64,000 bases of DNA. Source: Panax quinquefolius. Its lineage: Eukaryota > Streptophyta > Magnoliopsida > Apiales > Araliaceae. Made by a program: the position numbers and the translations under genes. The notes beneath the pieces were generated by a model, which was given only the letters and a program-made list of their open reading frames with translations, was not told the origin of the DNA and did not search any database. The stretch lies in contig CM035170.1 of NCBI GenBank assembly GCA_020205615.1, positions 61,307,322 to 61,371,321 on the forward strand, written 5' to 3'. Shown piece by piece: positions 1 to 11,908 of this stretch. Numbering within the stretch: the stretch's first letter is position 1; each line of letters begins with the position of its first letter.

Positions 1-1147
1 ATTTCAGAATCAAGGATTGGAGTGGTTAAAGCAGCTGCGTGGGATGAAGAGATCCTCTTAGTAATAAATTTTTTGAGATCATCACGGCCCGGATAGGATG
101 AAGGGGATGACCCCAAAAGATCCTGGTAATAGACCACCGCCACCTGCTGGATACCTTGTTGGTTCTCAATTAAATCACCCGAGTTGTTGAAGATAGAAAG
201 AATTTTGTTGCGATTCCAATTACTCTTGATAACAGTTGCAAAGAACTTAGTATTTTTATCTCCCTGGGCTAGCCAAATTGCTCTAGATTTCTGGAGCATG
301 AGAGATTCTTCAAGAGCCATTGCTTCCCATAAAGATTGGGTATATGACGATTCTTGAGCTAATAAAAGAGGGTTCAAAGGATTAGCCTTGGAGAGACAAA
401 TTGAATCTGGAGGCCAAATGATCTTGAAGCTTGCTAACATTGCTCGACAGATTACCTATAGAAGAATTCAAGGCAAAAAGAGCTCTCTTGGTTCTCCTCA
501 GCTTCTCATTTAGGATGTAAAAAGAATTCCCATGGATACTACTGTTCCAACAATCCGATACAACTTCTTTGAAACCATCCAACTTAAGCATGAAATTAAA
601 GAATTGAAAGGGTTTTTTAGGCTTCCACAGATGATAACCAGTGTTGAGAATAACTGGGCAGTGATCGGAAAGGCCACGGGGACCAAAAGTAGCTTGGGAG
701 TCAGACATTGTGCTAAACCAAGAATTGTTGCCCATAGCTCTGTCTAGCTTCCTGAAAATTGGGTTTCCTACCTGGCAGTTCCACCACGTATGTAGAGGCC
801 CAATAGCACGAATGTCGCTACTCCAATAATGTCTAAACAGTCATTGAAGTCCGTCATTCCAGCGTCCCAAGAAGAATCACCTCCCTCAGATTCAGTAACC
901 CATTTGATAGTGTTGAAATCCCCCAGAATACACCAAGTGTCCGGAGAAGATATGGATTTAAGGTCATCCCACAACTGTCTGCGCTCCACCACCGAATTCA
1001 AGCCATAAATGATCGAGGCCAGAATTGGGGTATCACCATGAATAGGGGTAAGTTTGAAATGGGATAGTTGAGAAGATTGAAACAGGCTATCCACTCTCCA
1101 AATATTAGGATCCCACCCCACCCAGATCCTGCCGTTCGGGTGGTGAT
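1..1147 (-). pseudogene. 5'-truncated L1-type LINE ORF2 fragment (endonuclease and linker to RT)
   Basis: Minus-strand reading frames encode pieces of a plant L1-type ORF2. The AP-endonuclease domain comes first, with a GDFN-type motif (ILGDFNT, about 914-930) and an SDH motif (GLSDHCPVIL, about 650-680). The linker before reverse transcriptase follows (SRAIWLAQGDKNTKFF, about 240-290) and runs off the left edge. The endonuclease N-terminus is missing, and its reading passes directly into retrotransposon gag near 1140-1148, so one open frame (768-1334) is a gag/LINE hybrid rather than a gene. Several frame changes and stops make it non-functional. Family knowledge: L1 elements are commonly 5'-truncated by target-primed reverse transcription, so the poly(A) tail and TSD would lie left of the window. 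L1 rather than another LINE clade is an inference from the endonuclease and linker motifs. Confidence 0.8.
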
Positions 1148-1678
1148 CATAGTTTCTACCTCCTTCATCTGACGAATACTTTCGGAAAAGTACTTGTCGT
1201 TGAACAGTTCTTGGAACTTCTCCTAAGACATCTTCAGTGCGGCAGGTTGAGTACACTTTACCGATTCCCACCAGTAGTCTGCCTATCCTCGCAACATAAA
1301 GGTGGCAAAGGGAACCTTTTTCTCCTCGGAGCATCCCATGATATCAAATATCTTGGTGATCTGCTTTATCCACGTCTCCGCCTTAAGTGGTTTTGGCTCT
1401 CCAATAAACTCTGGTGGTCCCCGCTCATTGAACTGTTTAGCGGTGACTGTCCGATAGTTGTCAGTGTTTCCACCTGCATTTTGAACAGGAGTCGTTCTTG
1501 CCTGATGTTGCATAAATTGCATAAAGCCTCTGAACATCCCATTGTTCATCATTTGGTCAGCGTTGTTGTTTTTCTGAGGATTATTGCCATCCTAATGGAC
1601 ATTATCATGGGTATTGATCATTGGTGACTCAACGGTCTCATGTGCTTCACTGCTTATCTCAACATTTTCGGATGCCAT
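1148..1678 (-). pseudogene. Element A1 gag, N-terminal part (Tekay-like Ty3/gypsy)
   Basis: The start ATG is at 1678 on the minus strand. The N-terminal region is rich in Asn, Gly and Gln and is followed by a capsid-like gag segment with PPEFIGEPKPLKAETWI (about 1410-1460), a typical plant Ty3/gypsy gag motif. It aligns closely with the gag of A2 (ATG at 39390), which defines both as one family. The reading is lost at about 1148, where LINE sequence begins, so the rest of gag and all of pol are missing from the window. The frame is already broken near 1280-1330. It lies just inside a PBS and the A1 LTR. Confidence 0.82.
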
Positions 1679-1851
1679 TTTCAAATACTGCCACAAAACA
1701 AGGGTTAATTGACATGTTACATATTATCCCTATACTCTGACCGACCAAATAAATACCAAATAAACTTAGGTAGGTCATACTGGCGAAGGAATTCCCCGTC
1801 TCTCCCCTCCTAGTTCTTGTCTCAAATCTCAGCCATGGATCATATCCCTAA

Positions 1852-1863
1852 GCTCTAATACCA
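1852..1863 (-). other. Primer-binding site of element A1
   Basis: The minus-strand sequence TGGTATTAGAGC matches the 3' end complement of initiator tRNA-Met (TGGTATCAGAGC) with one mismatch. It sits two bases inside the LTR edge at 1866, as expected for a PBS. Confidence 0.8.
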
Positions 1864-1865
1864 GC

Positions 1866-2137
1866 TATGACGCCCCCAAAATAGGTATACATTACCTCTC
1901 TTGAGTCGCCAAATACATGGTAAAAAATTCAAATACAACTTAATAATAGAACTGTCGTGTAAAATACGAAAAAACATAAACTGAGAGTTTTAATACGAAT
2001 ATTGTCTTTTAAACAGTATTCAACTCAAATGGAGTCCTCAATACATTTATCATCACACTATTTCATAGAATAGTGCGGACTACTAATGCTATCATCTGGA
2101 CCGTCACTCCATTACCCGACTAGTCCCAACTACGTTC
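1866..2137 (-). repeat. Element A1 5' LTR, part 1 (interrupted by element B)
   Basis: Begins TATGACGCCCCC, a one-base variant of the TGTGACGCCCC edge seen at 27771, 31877, 39578 and 52866. It is cut at 2137 by element B and resumes at 23561. The 5 bases before the break, CGTTC (2133-2137), are repeated at 23556-23560 as B's TSD. Confidence 0.9.
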
Positions 2138-4956
2138 CGTGACACCCCCAAATCCGGGTACTTCGATTCCACGGGATTTGGTGTTCACTGTACAAATATC
2201 ATCTATCTATCTACCCATAATAAATGCAAACAATGCAATAGATATAAATAAAAATCTTCCCCTTAAGGGTTACAACATCCGAATAATAATAATACAATCC
2301 CCAGTTAAACTAACCTTAAACATCTGTGCGGAATCATAAACAATTAAGTCTTAAACAACATCATTAACTCAAGTCTTAAACAAAATACATCATCACATAG
2401 ACAACAAGTCTTCGTCACTTGCTAACTTTGCCCTTGCCCTTACTAGTGGAAGGTTCATCAGTTCTTTCGTTCTTAACTGTAATGCTATTATTAAGCAAGA
2501 GTGAGCACTATTGCCCACAAGTAAAATAAGGAAATAATAATATAATAACATGCGAGTAAATCAAAGACATCTGAATAAAAGCTCAACTTTTGAATCAAGA
2601 ATGAATAACAAGAATCAAAAGAATTCTGAGGGTCATAAGACCTTGAACTATGTCCTAGGTTATCAAGGGTTATACTTGAAACCCGTAATACCATAAAGAC
2701 TATGGACCTTTCTACTCGTACTTAGGGGATTAGCCCTTGGTACCATCATGCACAATATCTTAACGCTAACGCATAAGTAAATCCCTTTGCAGGGTTGTTC
2801 ATCTCAGTTTGACATTCGAGTCCGCACCAAAGCAAGTTTGGTTTGGATAATTCAATAAGGGTTCTGAAATTTAGAACGTTCATCAACTAAGGACTAGTTG
2901 AATCAATAAAGTTCACTAGTCTAATAAGGTTCAACAATAATGATATTCAATTTGAATAATAATCTCAAGAAGTATACAATAGGACAATTATTGTATAACT
3001 GAATCATGCTTTGAAAAGATAATCAATATTTAATATAACATTTGAACTTGAATAATAGTAATGATAGTTTACTCGAGGTAAATAATAAACTTGAACTATA
3101 ATGACAAATAGGGTTAGGAAACTTGCCTCGTGCGTAGATTTCACTTTAACTAAGCACGTTCTTTGAATTTAAATCCTGCATATCATTCACATTCACAATA
3201 CCAGTTAATTATAACTTAACTAATCATCAAAACTCATTCTTTTTGTCTACTTTGATTATTAACTATACTTAGTTAATTTACCACTTTGTCACATAATTTA
3301 TACTTCATGAATAACAAGCTAATTATGTATTCAATAATTCGTTCCACATGCAATTATGTTATTTACATGTTAAACATCTATTTTACATCTCATTATACTT
3401 CTAACATGTTTACATGTTCATCACATTAAGTTAACAATACATTGCTAGACTTAACACTTAAAAAAATTACATTTACGGACCGTTATGCGAGTGTGAGCTA
3501 TGCAGCTACGTTTATATTAGGTTCTTGGCTGCTTGCATTTATTATTCTTATTGGGACATAACATCTGCTGTCACATTGATGCCATCTTCTATGGTCATGG
3601 GCCTTAAGGCGTGAGACTAGCGGTAGAATGCGTGAACAACCATAAATTGTTCTGCAATTCACGAAAATTGTAGAACACAGCCAAAAATTCCAATTAAATT
3701 ACCACTACACGAATTTAATCATACGCACATGTTAGAATTCGTATATACTCATTACCCAACATTTATAAAGTGATTTTAACCCATTAAAACACATAAGCAT
3801 AGAGTTTAAGCATGCAATTTCACTGACTTTGATGTTCTTGAAGGTTTTGAAAATAAAACATGAAAATTGTCACTACGGATTCGTTATAACACCGAATCCG
3901 TTTATTTAAACTTTGGTCTCTTCGTATCAACATGCATAACAACATACGAGTGTAAAATTTAGGGATAATATACGATCAACATATGAAATATCACGTATAA
4001 GGCCATATATGCCCAAACCCAAACTCAGAAATTTTGAAAAAACAAGTCATTGTATAATGACATGTTTTATGATACTGATGATATGGTCTACATAATAAAT
4101 ATAATCAAATGCGATGTGATATGACATAACACATATACAACCCATAATCATTACTCATATCCCAATTAAAGAGGTTTAAATCAAAACTATGAAAGCCAAT
4201 TTTTATAAAAACTAAACAATGTGAAATAGAATTTGGGAAGGAGAATTACCCAGAGTATAATTTAGAAGAGGTGTTCATGATGATCCTTTCACAATAATTG
4301 TTAACTACACACTCACAATTTCTCTCAATCTCAATATTTCTCTCTGATGATTTCTCAAACTCTCTCCATCTCTGTTTTTCCAGACTTAGAAACTAATAAG
4401 AGAAAAAGGAGAATACGTATAATATAATAAAGCAAAGCATCGCACATGTGGTGATTAACCCAAACATGGATAACTGAAATCAACTCCCACTAAGGCCATG
4501 TTTGGCTAGCTTTAATAGATTACAAAACCATTTAATTTAATAAAGCTTTATCACATAGTTTAATAAATGTCACACTCCTTTATAAAATAAATCAATATCT
4601 TATTTAATTTACTTTAAATAAAATCTAATAATTTCTCGATAAATTCACATAGTCATATATTTAATTTTCTCATTAATAAATAATGTCAAATTATTAACTC
4701 TAAATTAATAATTAAATTAATTAAATAACATCATGCTTAATTAAATATTTAATTTAATACAATAAGCTCACATAATGACATACTTCAAATAATAATTATT
4801 CTCTACATTAATTTAATAAATGTAACACATATAATTAAATTAATCTACCAGCACAATTGCATCAATTAATTATTCAATCTAATAATTAAATCATCGAAAA
4901 AAATTTATTTAATTCAATAAATATTAAAATTAATTACAAAAATCTCGTTCGTCACA
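2138..4956 (-). repeat. Element B 3' LTR
   Basis: Runs from CGTGACACCCCC to ...TCGTTCGTCACA with terminal TG/CA-type inverted ends (first base mutated). It is directly adjacent to the PPT at 4957. It is non-coding and very AT-rich and matches 10862-11908 plus 21264-23050. I see no convincing gene in it. Confidence 0.92.
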
Positions 4957-4970
4957 TCTTTCCCCCCTTA
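4957..4970 (-). other. Polypurine tract of element B
   Basis: The minus strand reads TAAGGGGGGAAAGA, ending exactly at the inner edge of the 3' LTR. This is where plus-strand DNA synthesis would prime. A second purine-rich tract (GGGGGGG, about 5025-5031) lies just inside. Confidence 0.85.
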
Positions 4971-5068
4971 AAAGGATTCTGTCCCCAGAATCATGACTCA
5001 ATAATTTTGACCCGTTACATTCTCCCCCCCCCTACAAAGATTCTGTCCCCAGAATCGCTTACACATAA

Positions 5069-6514
5069 TTAAGTAAATAGATGAGGGTAATTCTTCATCA
5101 TATTCTCTTCGAGTTCCCACGTAGCTTCTTCAGCGTTGTGGTTCCTCCAAATTACCTTAACAGAAGGTATAACTTTATTTCTGAGTACTTGTTCTTTTTG
5201 GTCGACAATTTGAACGGGGATTTCTTCGTAAGATAAGTCTTTCTCAAAATGTAGGGGTTCATATTCAATTACATGCTTGTAATCGGCTTTGTAGGGTCGT
5301 AACACAGAAACATGGAAGACGTTATGGACATTCTCGAGTGCTGGAGGTAAGGCTACCTCGTACGCGACTTCTCCGATTCTTCTCAGTACTTCAAAGGGTC
5401 CAATAAATCTTGGGCTCAATTTTCCTTTCTTTCCGAATCTGATCTTCCCCTTCCAGGGAGAGACCTTCAAGAAAACATAACTACCTGATTCAAACTCGAT
5501 ATTTTTACGATGTGGATCAGCGTATTTCTTCTGTCGATCTTGAGCCGCTATCAGTCGTGCTCGGATTACTTTGACTATTTCTGCCGCCTGCTGTACCAAT
5601 TCTAGCCTTAGCAATTGTCTTTCACCAACTTTATCCCAGTAAAGCGGAGTTCTGCATTTTATGCCTTATAACGCTTCGTAAGGCGGCATGCCAATACTAC
5701 CGTGGTAACTGTTGTTGTAGCCAAACTCTACTAACAGTAGATGATCGTCCCAATTTCTTTTGAAGTTCATCACACAGGCTCTTAGCATATCTTCTAACGT
5801 TTGAATTGTTCTCTCACTCTGTCCGTCTGTTTGAGGGTGGTATGCTGTACTCATTCGCAATTGCGTACCCATGCATTCCTGAAGACGTTTCCAAAAATTT
5901 GATATGAAGCGTGGATCCCTATCTGAAACAATTGATACCGGCACTCTGTGTCTCGAAACAATTTCTTTTACGTATAACCTTGCCAACTAATCTAAGTTAA
6001 ATCTGATTTTGATCGGAAGGAAGTGTGCGGATTTCGTCAGTCGGTCAACGATAACCCATACTGCGTCGTAGCCTTTGTGAGTCGTCGGAAGGCCAACCAC
6101 GAAGTCCATTGTATTATGTTCCCATTTCCATTCCGGGATCTCTAATGGTTGTAGCAATCCACTCGGTCTCTGATGTTCCGCTTTCACTTTCTGACAGGTC
6201 AGACACTTGGCAACACATTCTGCAACATCACGTTTCAAATTTGGCCACCAGAAATGTTGTCAAAGATCTTGGTACATCTTGGTACTACCATGGTGAATCG
6301 AATATCGTGAATTATGAGCCTCGCTCAAAATGTCTTCCTTAATTTCTTGTACTGGCGGTACCCAAATTCTACTCTCAAATCTTAGTATTCCTTCCTTATC
6401 CATCTTAAATCTCGGTTCAGTTCCTTCATATATCTTCTTTGTCACCTTTTTACATTCTTTATTCTGAAGCTGAGCCTCCTTAACTATATCCAGTAGGGTT
6501 GTACCAGATTGCAT
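5069..6514 (-). pseudogene. Element B integrase with chromodomain-like C-terminus
   Basis: The minus-strand reading starts with an HHCC zinc-binding N-terminus (SIHHGSTKMYQ at about 6270-6300, CLTCQKVK at about 6180-6205). The DDE core follows: [15 protein letters not shown] and [16 protein letters not shown], carrying the three expected acidic residues. The C-terminal GPFEV...VHNVFHVS region ends in a chromodomain-like tail (VKVIWRNHNAEEATWELE, about 5090-5150), characteristic of Tekay/Del elements, where it is thought to steer insertion to heterochromatin. It is broken into four blocks (5069-5614, 5666-5986, 5987-6238, 6260-6514) by stops and small shifts. All catalytic residues are still readable, so the decay looks recent. 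Confidence 0.9.
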
Positions 6515-6973
6515 CTAAAATAGTTTCTCATCAATTTCCATAGGATACTTCACCTCTAACTCCAGTTTCTCCATTTCTGAAATTAGCTCCTCCTGAGCAG
6601 TTAACATCATCAATTTCTCACAACCCTTTCTACTTAAGGCGTCGGCAACCACCTTTGCTTTTCCCAGATGGTATAAAATCTCACAGTCGTAATCCTTAAT
6701 TAATTCCAACCATCTTCTTTGACGCATATTCAAATCCTTACGTAAAAATATATTTTAGACTCTTGTGGTCAGATATATTTCACACTTCTCCCGTAGAGAT
6801 AGTGCCTCCAAATTTTCAAACCAAAACAACTGCAATTAACTCCAAGTCATTGGTGGGATATCCTTCTCGTAATCTTTCAATTGTCGTGATGCGTCTGCGC
6901 AATGACTTTCTTGTTTTGCATCGACGACACATCCAAGTCCTTTATGCGACGCATCACTATAAACAACAAAATT
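6515..6973 (-). pseudogene. Element B RNase H domain (C-terminal part of pol RT/RNase H)
   Basis: Continues from RT. The readable 3' part (6515-6733) has [20 protein letters not shown] followed by VVADALSRK, the standard Ty3/gypsy RNase H to integrase linker. The part between 6740 and 6973 is in another frame, so at least one frameshift separates it from RT. Confidence 0.82.
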
Positions 6974-9013
6974 TCAGATCATCCTCCGGAAGGATAACAC
7001 AGGTGCCGTACTCAATCTCTTCTTCAATTCTTGAAAGCTCTCCTCACACTTTTCCGTCCAAACAAATTTCACAGCTTTATGAGTTAAATTCGTTAACGGA
7101 GTTGCGATCTTGGAAAAGTCTTGTATGAATCTTCTATAATATCCTGTTAATCCAAGAAAACTTCTTACTTTCGACGGCGTTCTCGGCTGATCCCAGTTAA
7201 TTACGGCTTCGACTTTAGATGGATCTACCGAAATTTCGTTTTTATCTATCACGTGACCAAGAAATTGTACCCGTTCAATCCAAAATTCGCATTTTGAAAA
7301 CTTGGCGTACAACTTCTCCCTTCTCAATACTTCCAACGTTAATCTCAAATGCTCTTCGTGTTCTTCTTTGGTTTTGGAATATACCAAAATATCATCTATA
7401 AATACAACTACAAACTTGTCCAAAAATGGCTTGAACACACCATTCATTAGTCCCATAAATGCTGCAGGAGCATTCGTAAGACCAAACGACATTACTAAAA
7501 ATTCGTAGTGACCATATCGCGTTCTAAAACGCCGCCTTGATACATCCTCTGGCCTCACCTTCAGTTGATGATAACCGCTTCTCAAGTCTATCTTGGAAAA
7601 GTATCTCGCTCCCTTTAATTGATCAAACAGGTCCTCGATCCTCGGTAATGGATATCTATTTTTAATCCTGACCTTATTCAGTTCTCTGTAATCAATACAG
7701 AGCCGCATCGTTCCATCCTTCTTCTTCACAAACAACACTGGCGCTCCCCACGACGATATACTCAGTTGAATGTACTTCTTGTCTAACAATTCTTGTAGTT
7801 GTACCATTAGTTCTTTCATCTCTAATGGTGCCATTCGGTATGGTGCCTTCGATATTGGAGCAGTTCCGGGCGCCAAATCGATCACAAAATCTACCTCTCT
7901 ATCCGGTGGAAGTCCTGGCAAATCGTCTGGAAATACGTCAATGAAGTCCCTCACAATCGGTATCTCTTTGACCTTCGGATTCTCTTTTCGACTGTCGACT
8001 ATGTAAGCTAAGTATCCTACACAGCCTTGTCTTAACAACTTCTTGGCCTGCATCATCGTCAGACAACTCGCTTGTCTAGGTGACTTGCTACCATAAAACA
8101 CAACCTTTGACGGAGTCATAAGGTTAATACGCTTTTTTTGGCAATCAATTACAGCCCCGTAATTGAATAACCAGTCCATTCCCAATATAACGTCAAATTC
8201 CCCAAGTCGAATAGGGATAAGATCTACGTTCATGATATTACCCTTAATATCCACTCTACAATTCTTATGTACGTACTTAACAGGAATTATTTCTCTATTC
8301 GCAATTTCTATATTCATGGGGTAATCCAATTCATCCTTAGGCAAATCTAAATTCTTGGCAAAGTCATCGGATATAAAGGAACAAGTAGCACCTGAATCAA
8401 ATAAAATATAAGCATTAATTTTATTGATCGGAATGATACCTGACACCACATCATGGGATTGAACTGCATCTTGCACCATCATGTTGAAAGTCTGGGTGGT
8501 CGGTCGGTTTGTTGTGGTTGGTCCGGTGATGGTTAAGGTATTTCCACTATTATTTCCCTGGTTTCCTCCTGATCCTGACCCTCCCGATCCCTTCTTGGGA
8601 TAGTCTCTTGCCAGATGGTCCTTCGAACCACAAGTAAAACAAGCACCCTTCTTTGGGTTTGGACAGTTTGGTGTTATGTGGCCTTCCTGACCACAATTGT
8701 AGCACACTATTTTTCCTTTCATACAAACTCCCAGATGGGCTTTCCCACAAGTCGGGCATGCTTCGATTCTTTTCTTCTGATTACCTTGATGATTTCCCGA
8801 TGATGAGTTGTCATTCCATCTTTTCTTCTGATTAAAATTTCCACCTCCTGTGCCACTTCCACTGGCCTTGTTATTTCCTTCACCTTCATTCCTCTTCTTC
8901 TTTTGATCTTGATTGTACTTGGTCAGCGTATCGCTTCCACCTTCAGCGAGGATGGCCTTTTCCAAAACTCCAGCAAATGTGTTTATCTGAAACATTGATA
9001 CCTTGCTATACAC
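6974..9013 (-). CDS. Element B gag(C-term)-protease-reverse transcriptase polyprotein, 679 codons open
   Basis: The longest open frame in the window. Residues 86-138 hold zinc-knuckle motifs: [14 protein letters not shown] (104-117) is intact, while [14 protein letters not shown] (125-138) has Tyr in place of the last Cys. The aspartic protease active site is [11 protein letters not shown] (205-215). RT begins near residue 360 ([16 protein letters not shown]). It includes DYRELN (441-446), the catalytic Asp in [12 protein letters not shown] (475) and the FIDD box in [12 protein letters not shown] (Asp540/541). Gag, protease and RT lie in a single frame, as is usual for Tekay/Del. The annotated first Met lies inside gag; the true gag start is near 9585. 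RNase H and integrase follow in broken frames, so the full polyprotein cannot be made from this copy. Confidence 0.9.
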   Translation of the reverse strand: MYSKVSMFQINTFAGVLEKAILAEGGSDTLTKYNQDQKKKRNEGEGNNKASGSGTGGGNFNQKKRWNDNSSSGNHQGNQKKRIEACPTCGKAHLGVCMKGKIVCYNCGQEGHITPNCPNPKKGACFTCGSKDHLARDYPKKGSGGSGSGGNQGNNSGNTLTITGPTTTNRPTTQTFNMMVQDAVQSHDVVSGIIPINKINAYILFDSGATCSFISDDFAKNLDLPKDELDYPMNIEIANREIIPVKYVHKNCRVDIKGNIMNVDLIPIRLGEFDVILGMDWLFNYGAVIDCQKKRINLMTPSKVVFYGSKSPRQASCLTMMQAKKLLRQGCVGYLAYIVDSRKENPKVKEIPIVRDFIDVFPDDLPGLPPDREVDFVIDLAPGTAPISKAPYRMAPLEMKELMVQLQELLDKKYIQLSISSWGAPVLFVKKKDGTMRLCIDYRELNKVRIKNRYPLPRIEDLFDQLKGARYFSKIDLRSGYHQLKVRPEDVSRRRFRTRYGHYEFLVMSFGLTNAPAAFMGLMNGVFKPFLDKFVVVFIDDILVYSKTKEEHEEHLRLTLEVLRREKLYAKFSKCEFWIERVQFLGHVIDKNEISVDPSKVEAVINWDQPRTPSKVRSFLGLTGYYRRFIQDFSKIATPLTNLTHKAVKFVWTEKCEESFQELKKRLSTAPVLSFRRMI

Positions 9014-9585
9014 CCAAGGCTTTAGTCCTTGTTTGAATCTTCTGGCTTTTCTATCGTCAGTGTGTACTTGGTATGGGCGAACCTTGCCAACTCGTTGAAT
9101 TTAGCCGCGTAGCCAGGTACACTCATGTTTCCCAGCTTCAGTTCCAGAAATTGAACCTCCATCTAGTTATGCGAGCTAGTTGGGAAGTACATCTCGAAAA
9201 ACATTTCTTTAAATCTCTCCCAAGTAATTACACCTTCACCTCCTCGTACTTTGTTTGCTTGCCACCAGTAGCTAGCCTCAGACTTCAGCATAAACGTTGC
9301 AAAAGCGATCTTCTAGTCTTCTCTAACCCTAGCAACGTCGAAAACCTTTTCCATCTCCATAACCCACGTTTGAGCCTCGATTGGGTTCATGGAACCTTTG
9401 AACTCTGGCGGTCCCACCGCCTTGAAGTCTTTAAACGTTGTGTTTGGTGGAGCTTGAGGTTGATTATTCATTGCTCCAGTCAGTAAGTTAACTAACTGTT
9501 GAACGGAATTAGCATTGGCATTATTGTTATTATTGGTTAACTCTTCCTAAGCCGGTTGACGCTGTTATCTTCTCCTTGGCGACAT
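9014..9585 (-). pseudogene. Element B gag, N-terminal part
   Basis: ATG at 9585 on the minus strand begins MSPRRR, followed almost at once by in-frame stops. The capsid-like region that follows is recognisable in shifting frames: GPPEFKGSMNPIEAQTW, SYWWQANKVRGG and [15 protein letters not shown]. These are typical of plant Ty3/gypsy gag. It leads directly into the open gag-pol frame at 9013. Confidence 0.8.
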
Positions 9586-9874
9586 ATTTCTGTTAAATAA
9601 ACGCTTATTAGAACTTTATTTATTTCTCTAAATAGTTAAGGCATTACTTAACAATTTAACATACTCATTTAACACATCATCTCAAACAACTTGATATATT
9701 TACATTCAAATCAAAGTTTTAACATCAAACTATAGCATCACTGTTATTTACATCAACTATCCTGGAATAAAGAATTCACAGGATTTAAACATTTAAAATA
9801 TTCCTTCGTTCATAAACACGTCAGAATTTACATCTAAAACTAATTAAGTTCTTCACATAATTAAACAAATCATA

Positions 9875-10475
9875 TCACTGTCGGTCAAGGTACTGATTAG
9901 CCTTGCTACGCTCCTCTTCTAAGATGTGATACATCATCCTGCGGTCCATCATGTACAATGGTAGTCCTTCGAATTGGATCGGGTACCTCAAAACTCGATC
10001 TTGGGTCTCATTCATTGCCTTGTTAAGTGTAGAGTACGTTTCCCCAATCTTCGCTTTCTTTGCACGACTATCATCCTCTGCACGATCAGCTCGACGTGAT
10101 TCTCTTACCCAGCCTTCCTCTGCTATGTTCAGTCTTTCGGAGGTTTCCTTCAGTTCCTTCTTCAGCTTCTTATTTCCTTAGTCTTATCTTCGGTTTGACC
10201 CTTCTCATGGACCAAATCCCATTCTATATTTCCCAGTCGTGAGTGAAGAGTCGAAATCTCCCTCTCCTTCTCCTCTAAAGTAATCTGCTGAATAATAGCT
10301 CGCTCAGTCAGATCATGCACCTCATCTCGTAACTCCACGTTACGGTCGTATAATGTGTCATACATCTCAGCATCAACGGTGTACCGTGGTAACTCCTCTT
10401 CTTCCTCTTCCTCAACAAATTCCTCCTCAGGATCAGTCTCGGGCTCATGCTCCTGACCAACAATGGTGATCAATG
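9875..10475 (-). pseudogene. Extra ORF upstream of gag in element B, acidic coiled-coil protein, function unknown
   Basis: Two overlapping open minus-strand frames, 10162-10473 (about 103 codons) and about 10178 down to a TGA at 9875-9877 (about 100 codons), join into one protein of about 200 residues across a single shift near 10165-10180. The N-terminal part is strongly acidic (EEEFVEEEEEEELPR). The middle is charged and heptad-like, with many Glu, Lys and Leu (ELRDEVHDLTERA, KKLKKELKETSERL), predicting a coiled coil. The end reads LYMMDRRMMYHILEEERSK. There is no ATG at the front: a TGA lies seven codons before the first usable TTG, so the start is lost or decayed. It lies between the PBS and gag. 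A2 has only about 170 bases there. I do not recognise a named family. Confidence 0.65.
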
Positions 10476-10846
10476 GAGATGACTCCTCTCAGACTAGTTT
10501 GCTCTCTAACAACATATGAATGTCTCTGGGGCTCCTTCTCCTCTATCGGTACTATAGGTATCTGGGGTTCCTCCTCGAGAGGTACTATAGGTACACAGGG
10601 TTCTTCCTCCCCACTTGACTAGCTTCAAAGAACATTCGACATCCCGACAACAAAATTTTAAGTTTTAGTTACTAAGTTGTATCATCTAACGCATACTTTA
10701 ACACATAAACACATAAGGTCTTTTATTATCTTCAATGAATTACATAAATTCATTTATTATAACTTGATAAGAGTTTTCCATCACTATCTTCTTTCTATAA
10801 GGCTACTACCTAAGGTTGTTCCCCCACCTAAGGTTCATAACCTACA
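10476..10846 (-). other. Element B leader between PBS and upstream ORF
   Basis: Non-coding leader next to the PBS. It holds a short imperfect repeat: a segment with the core GAGGTACTATAGGTA and its neighbour with CGGTACTATAGGTA (about 10544-10595). No ORF or RNA gene is evident. Confidence 0.5.
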
Positions 10847-10858
10847 GCTTTGATACCA
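10847..10858 (-). other. Primer-binding site of element B
   Basis: The minus strand reads TGGTATCAAAGC, matching the initiator tRNA-Met PBS with one mismatch. It lies three bases from the LTR edge at 10862. Confidence 0.85.
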
Positions 10859-10861
10859 ACT

Positions 10862-11908
10862 TGTGACACCCCCAAATCTGGGTACTTCGATTCCACGGGA
10901 TGTGGTGTTCACTGTACAAATATCATCTATCTATCTACCCATAATAAATGCAAACCATGCAATAGATAGAAATAAAAATCTTCCCCTTAAGGGTTACAAC
11001 ATCCGAATAATAATAATACAATCCCAGTTAAACTAACCTTAAACATCCGTATGGGAATCATAAACAATTAAGTCTTAAACAACATCATTAACTCAAGTCT
11101 TAAACAAAATACATCATCACATAGACAAACAAGTCTTCGTCACTTGCTAACTTTTCCCTTGCCTCTTACTAGTGGAAGGTTCATCGCTTCTTTCATTCAT
11201 AAGCGCAATGTTATTATTAAGCAAGAGTGAGCACTATTGCCCACAAGTACAATAAGGAAATAACGAAGATAATAACATGCGAGTAAATCAAAGACATCCG
11301 AATAAAAGCTCAAATTTTGAATCAAGAATGAATAACAAGAATCAAAAAGAATTACGAGGGTCATAAGACCTTGAACAATGTCCTAGGTTATCAAGGGTTA
11401 TACTTGAAACCTTTAATACCATAAGACTATGGACCTTTCTACTCGTACTTAGGGGATCACCCTTAGTACCATCACATGCACAATATCTTAACGCTAACGT
11501 ATAAGTAAATCCCTTTGCAGGGTTGTTCATCTCAGTTTGACATTCGAGTCCGTACCAAAGGAAGTTTGGTTTGGATAATTCAATAAGGGTTCTAAAATTT
11601 AGAACGTTCATCAACTAAGGACTAGTTGAATCAATAAAGTTCACTAGTCTAATAAGGTTCAACAATAATGATATTCAATTTGAATAATAATCTCAAGAAG
11701 TATACAATAGGACAATTATTGTATAACTGAATCATGCTTTGAAAAGATAATCAATCTTTAATATAACATTTGAACATGAATAATAGTAATGATAGTTTAC
11801 TCGAGGTAAATAATAAACTTGAACAATAAGGACAAGTAGGGTTAGGAAACTTGCCTCGTGCGTAGATTACACTTTAACTAAGCATGTTCTTTGAATTTAA
11901 ATCCTACA
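10862..11908 (-). repeat. Element B 5' LTR, part 1 (interrupted by copia C)
   Basis: Starts TGTGACACCCCC and is colinear with 2138-3180. It stops at 11908, where copia element C is inserted; CTACA (11904-11908) is the C TSD. The LTR resumes at 21259. Confidence 0.92.

Noticed and set aside
532..747. Plus-strand ORF opposite the LINE fragment
   Set aside because: It is an antisense shadow of LINE coding sequence with no recognisable domain.
1211..1627. 138-codon plus-strand ORF
   Set aside because: Antisense of A1 gag; its mirror in A2 (38948-39289, +) is also antisense.
6763..7128. 121-codon plus-strand ORF
   Set aside because: Antisense to RNase H/RT of element B; no independent support.
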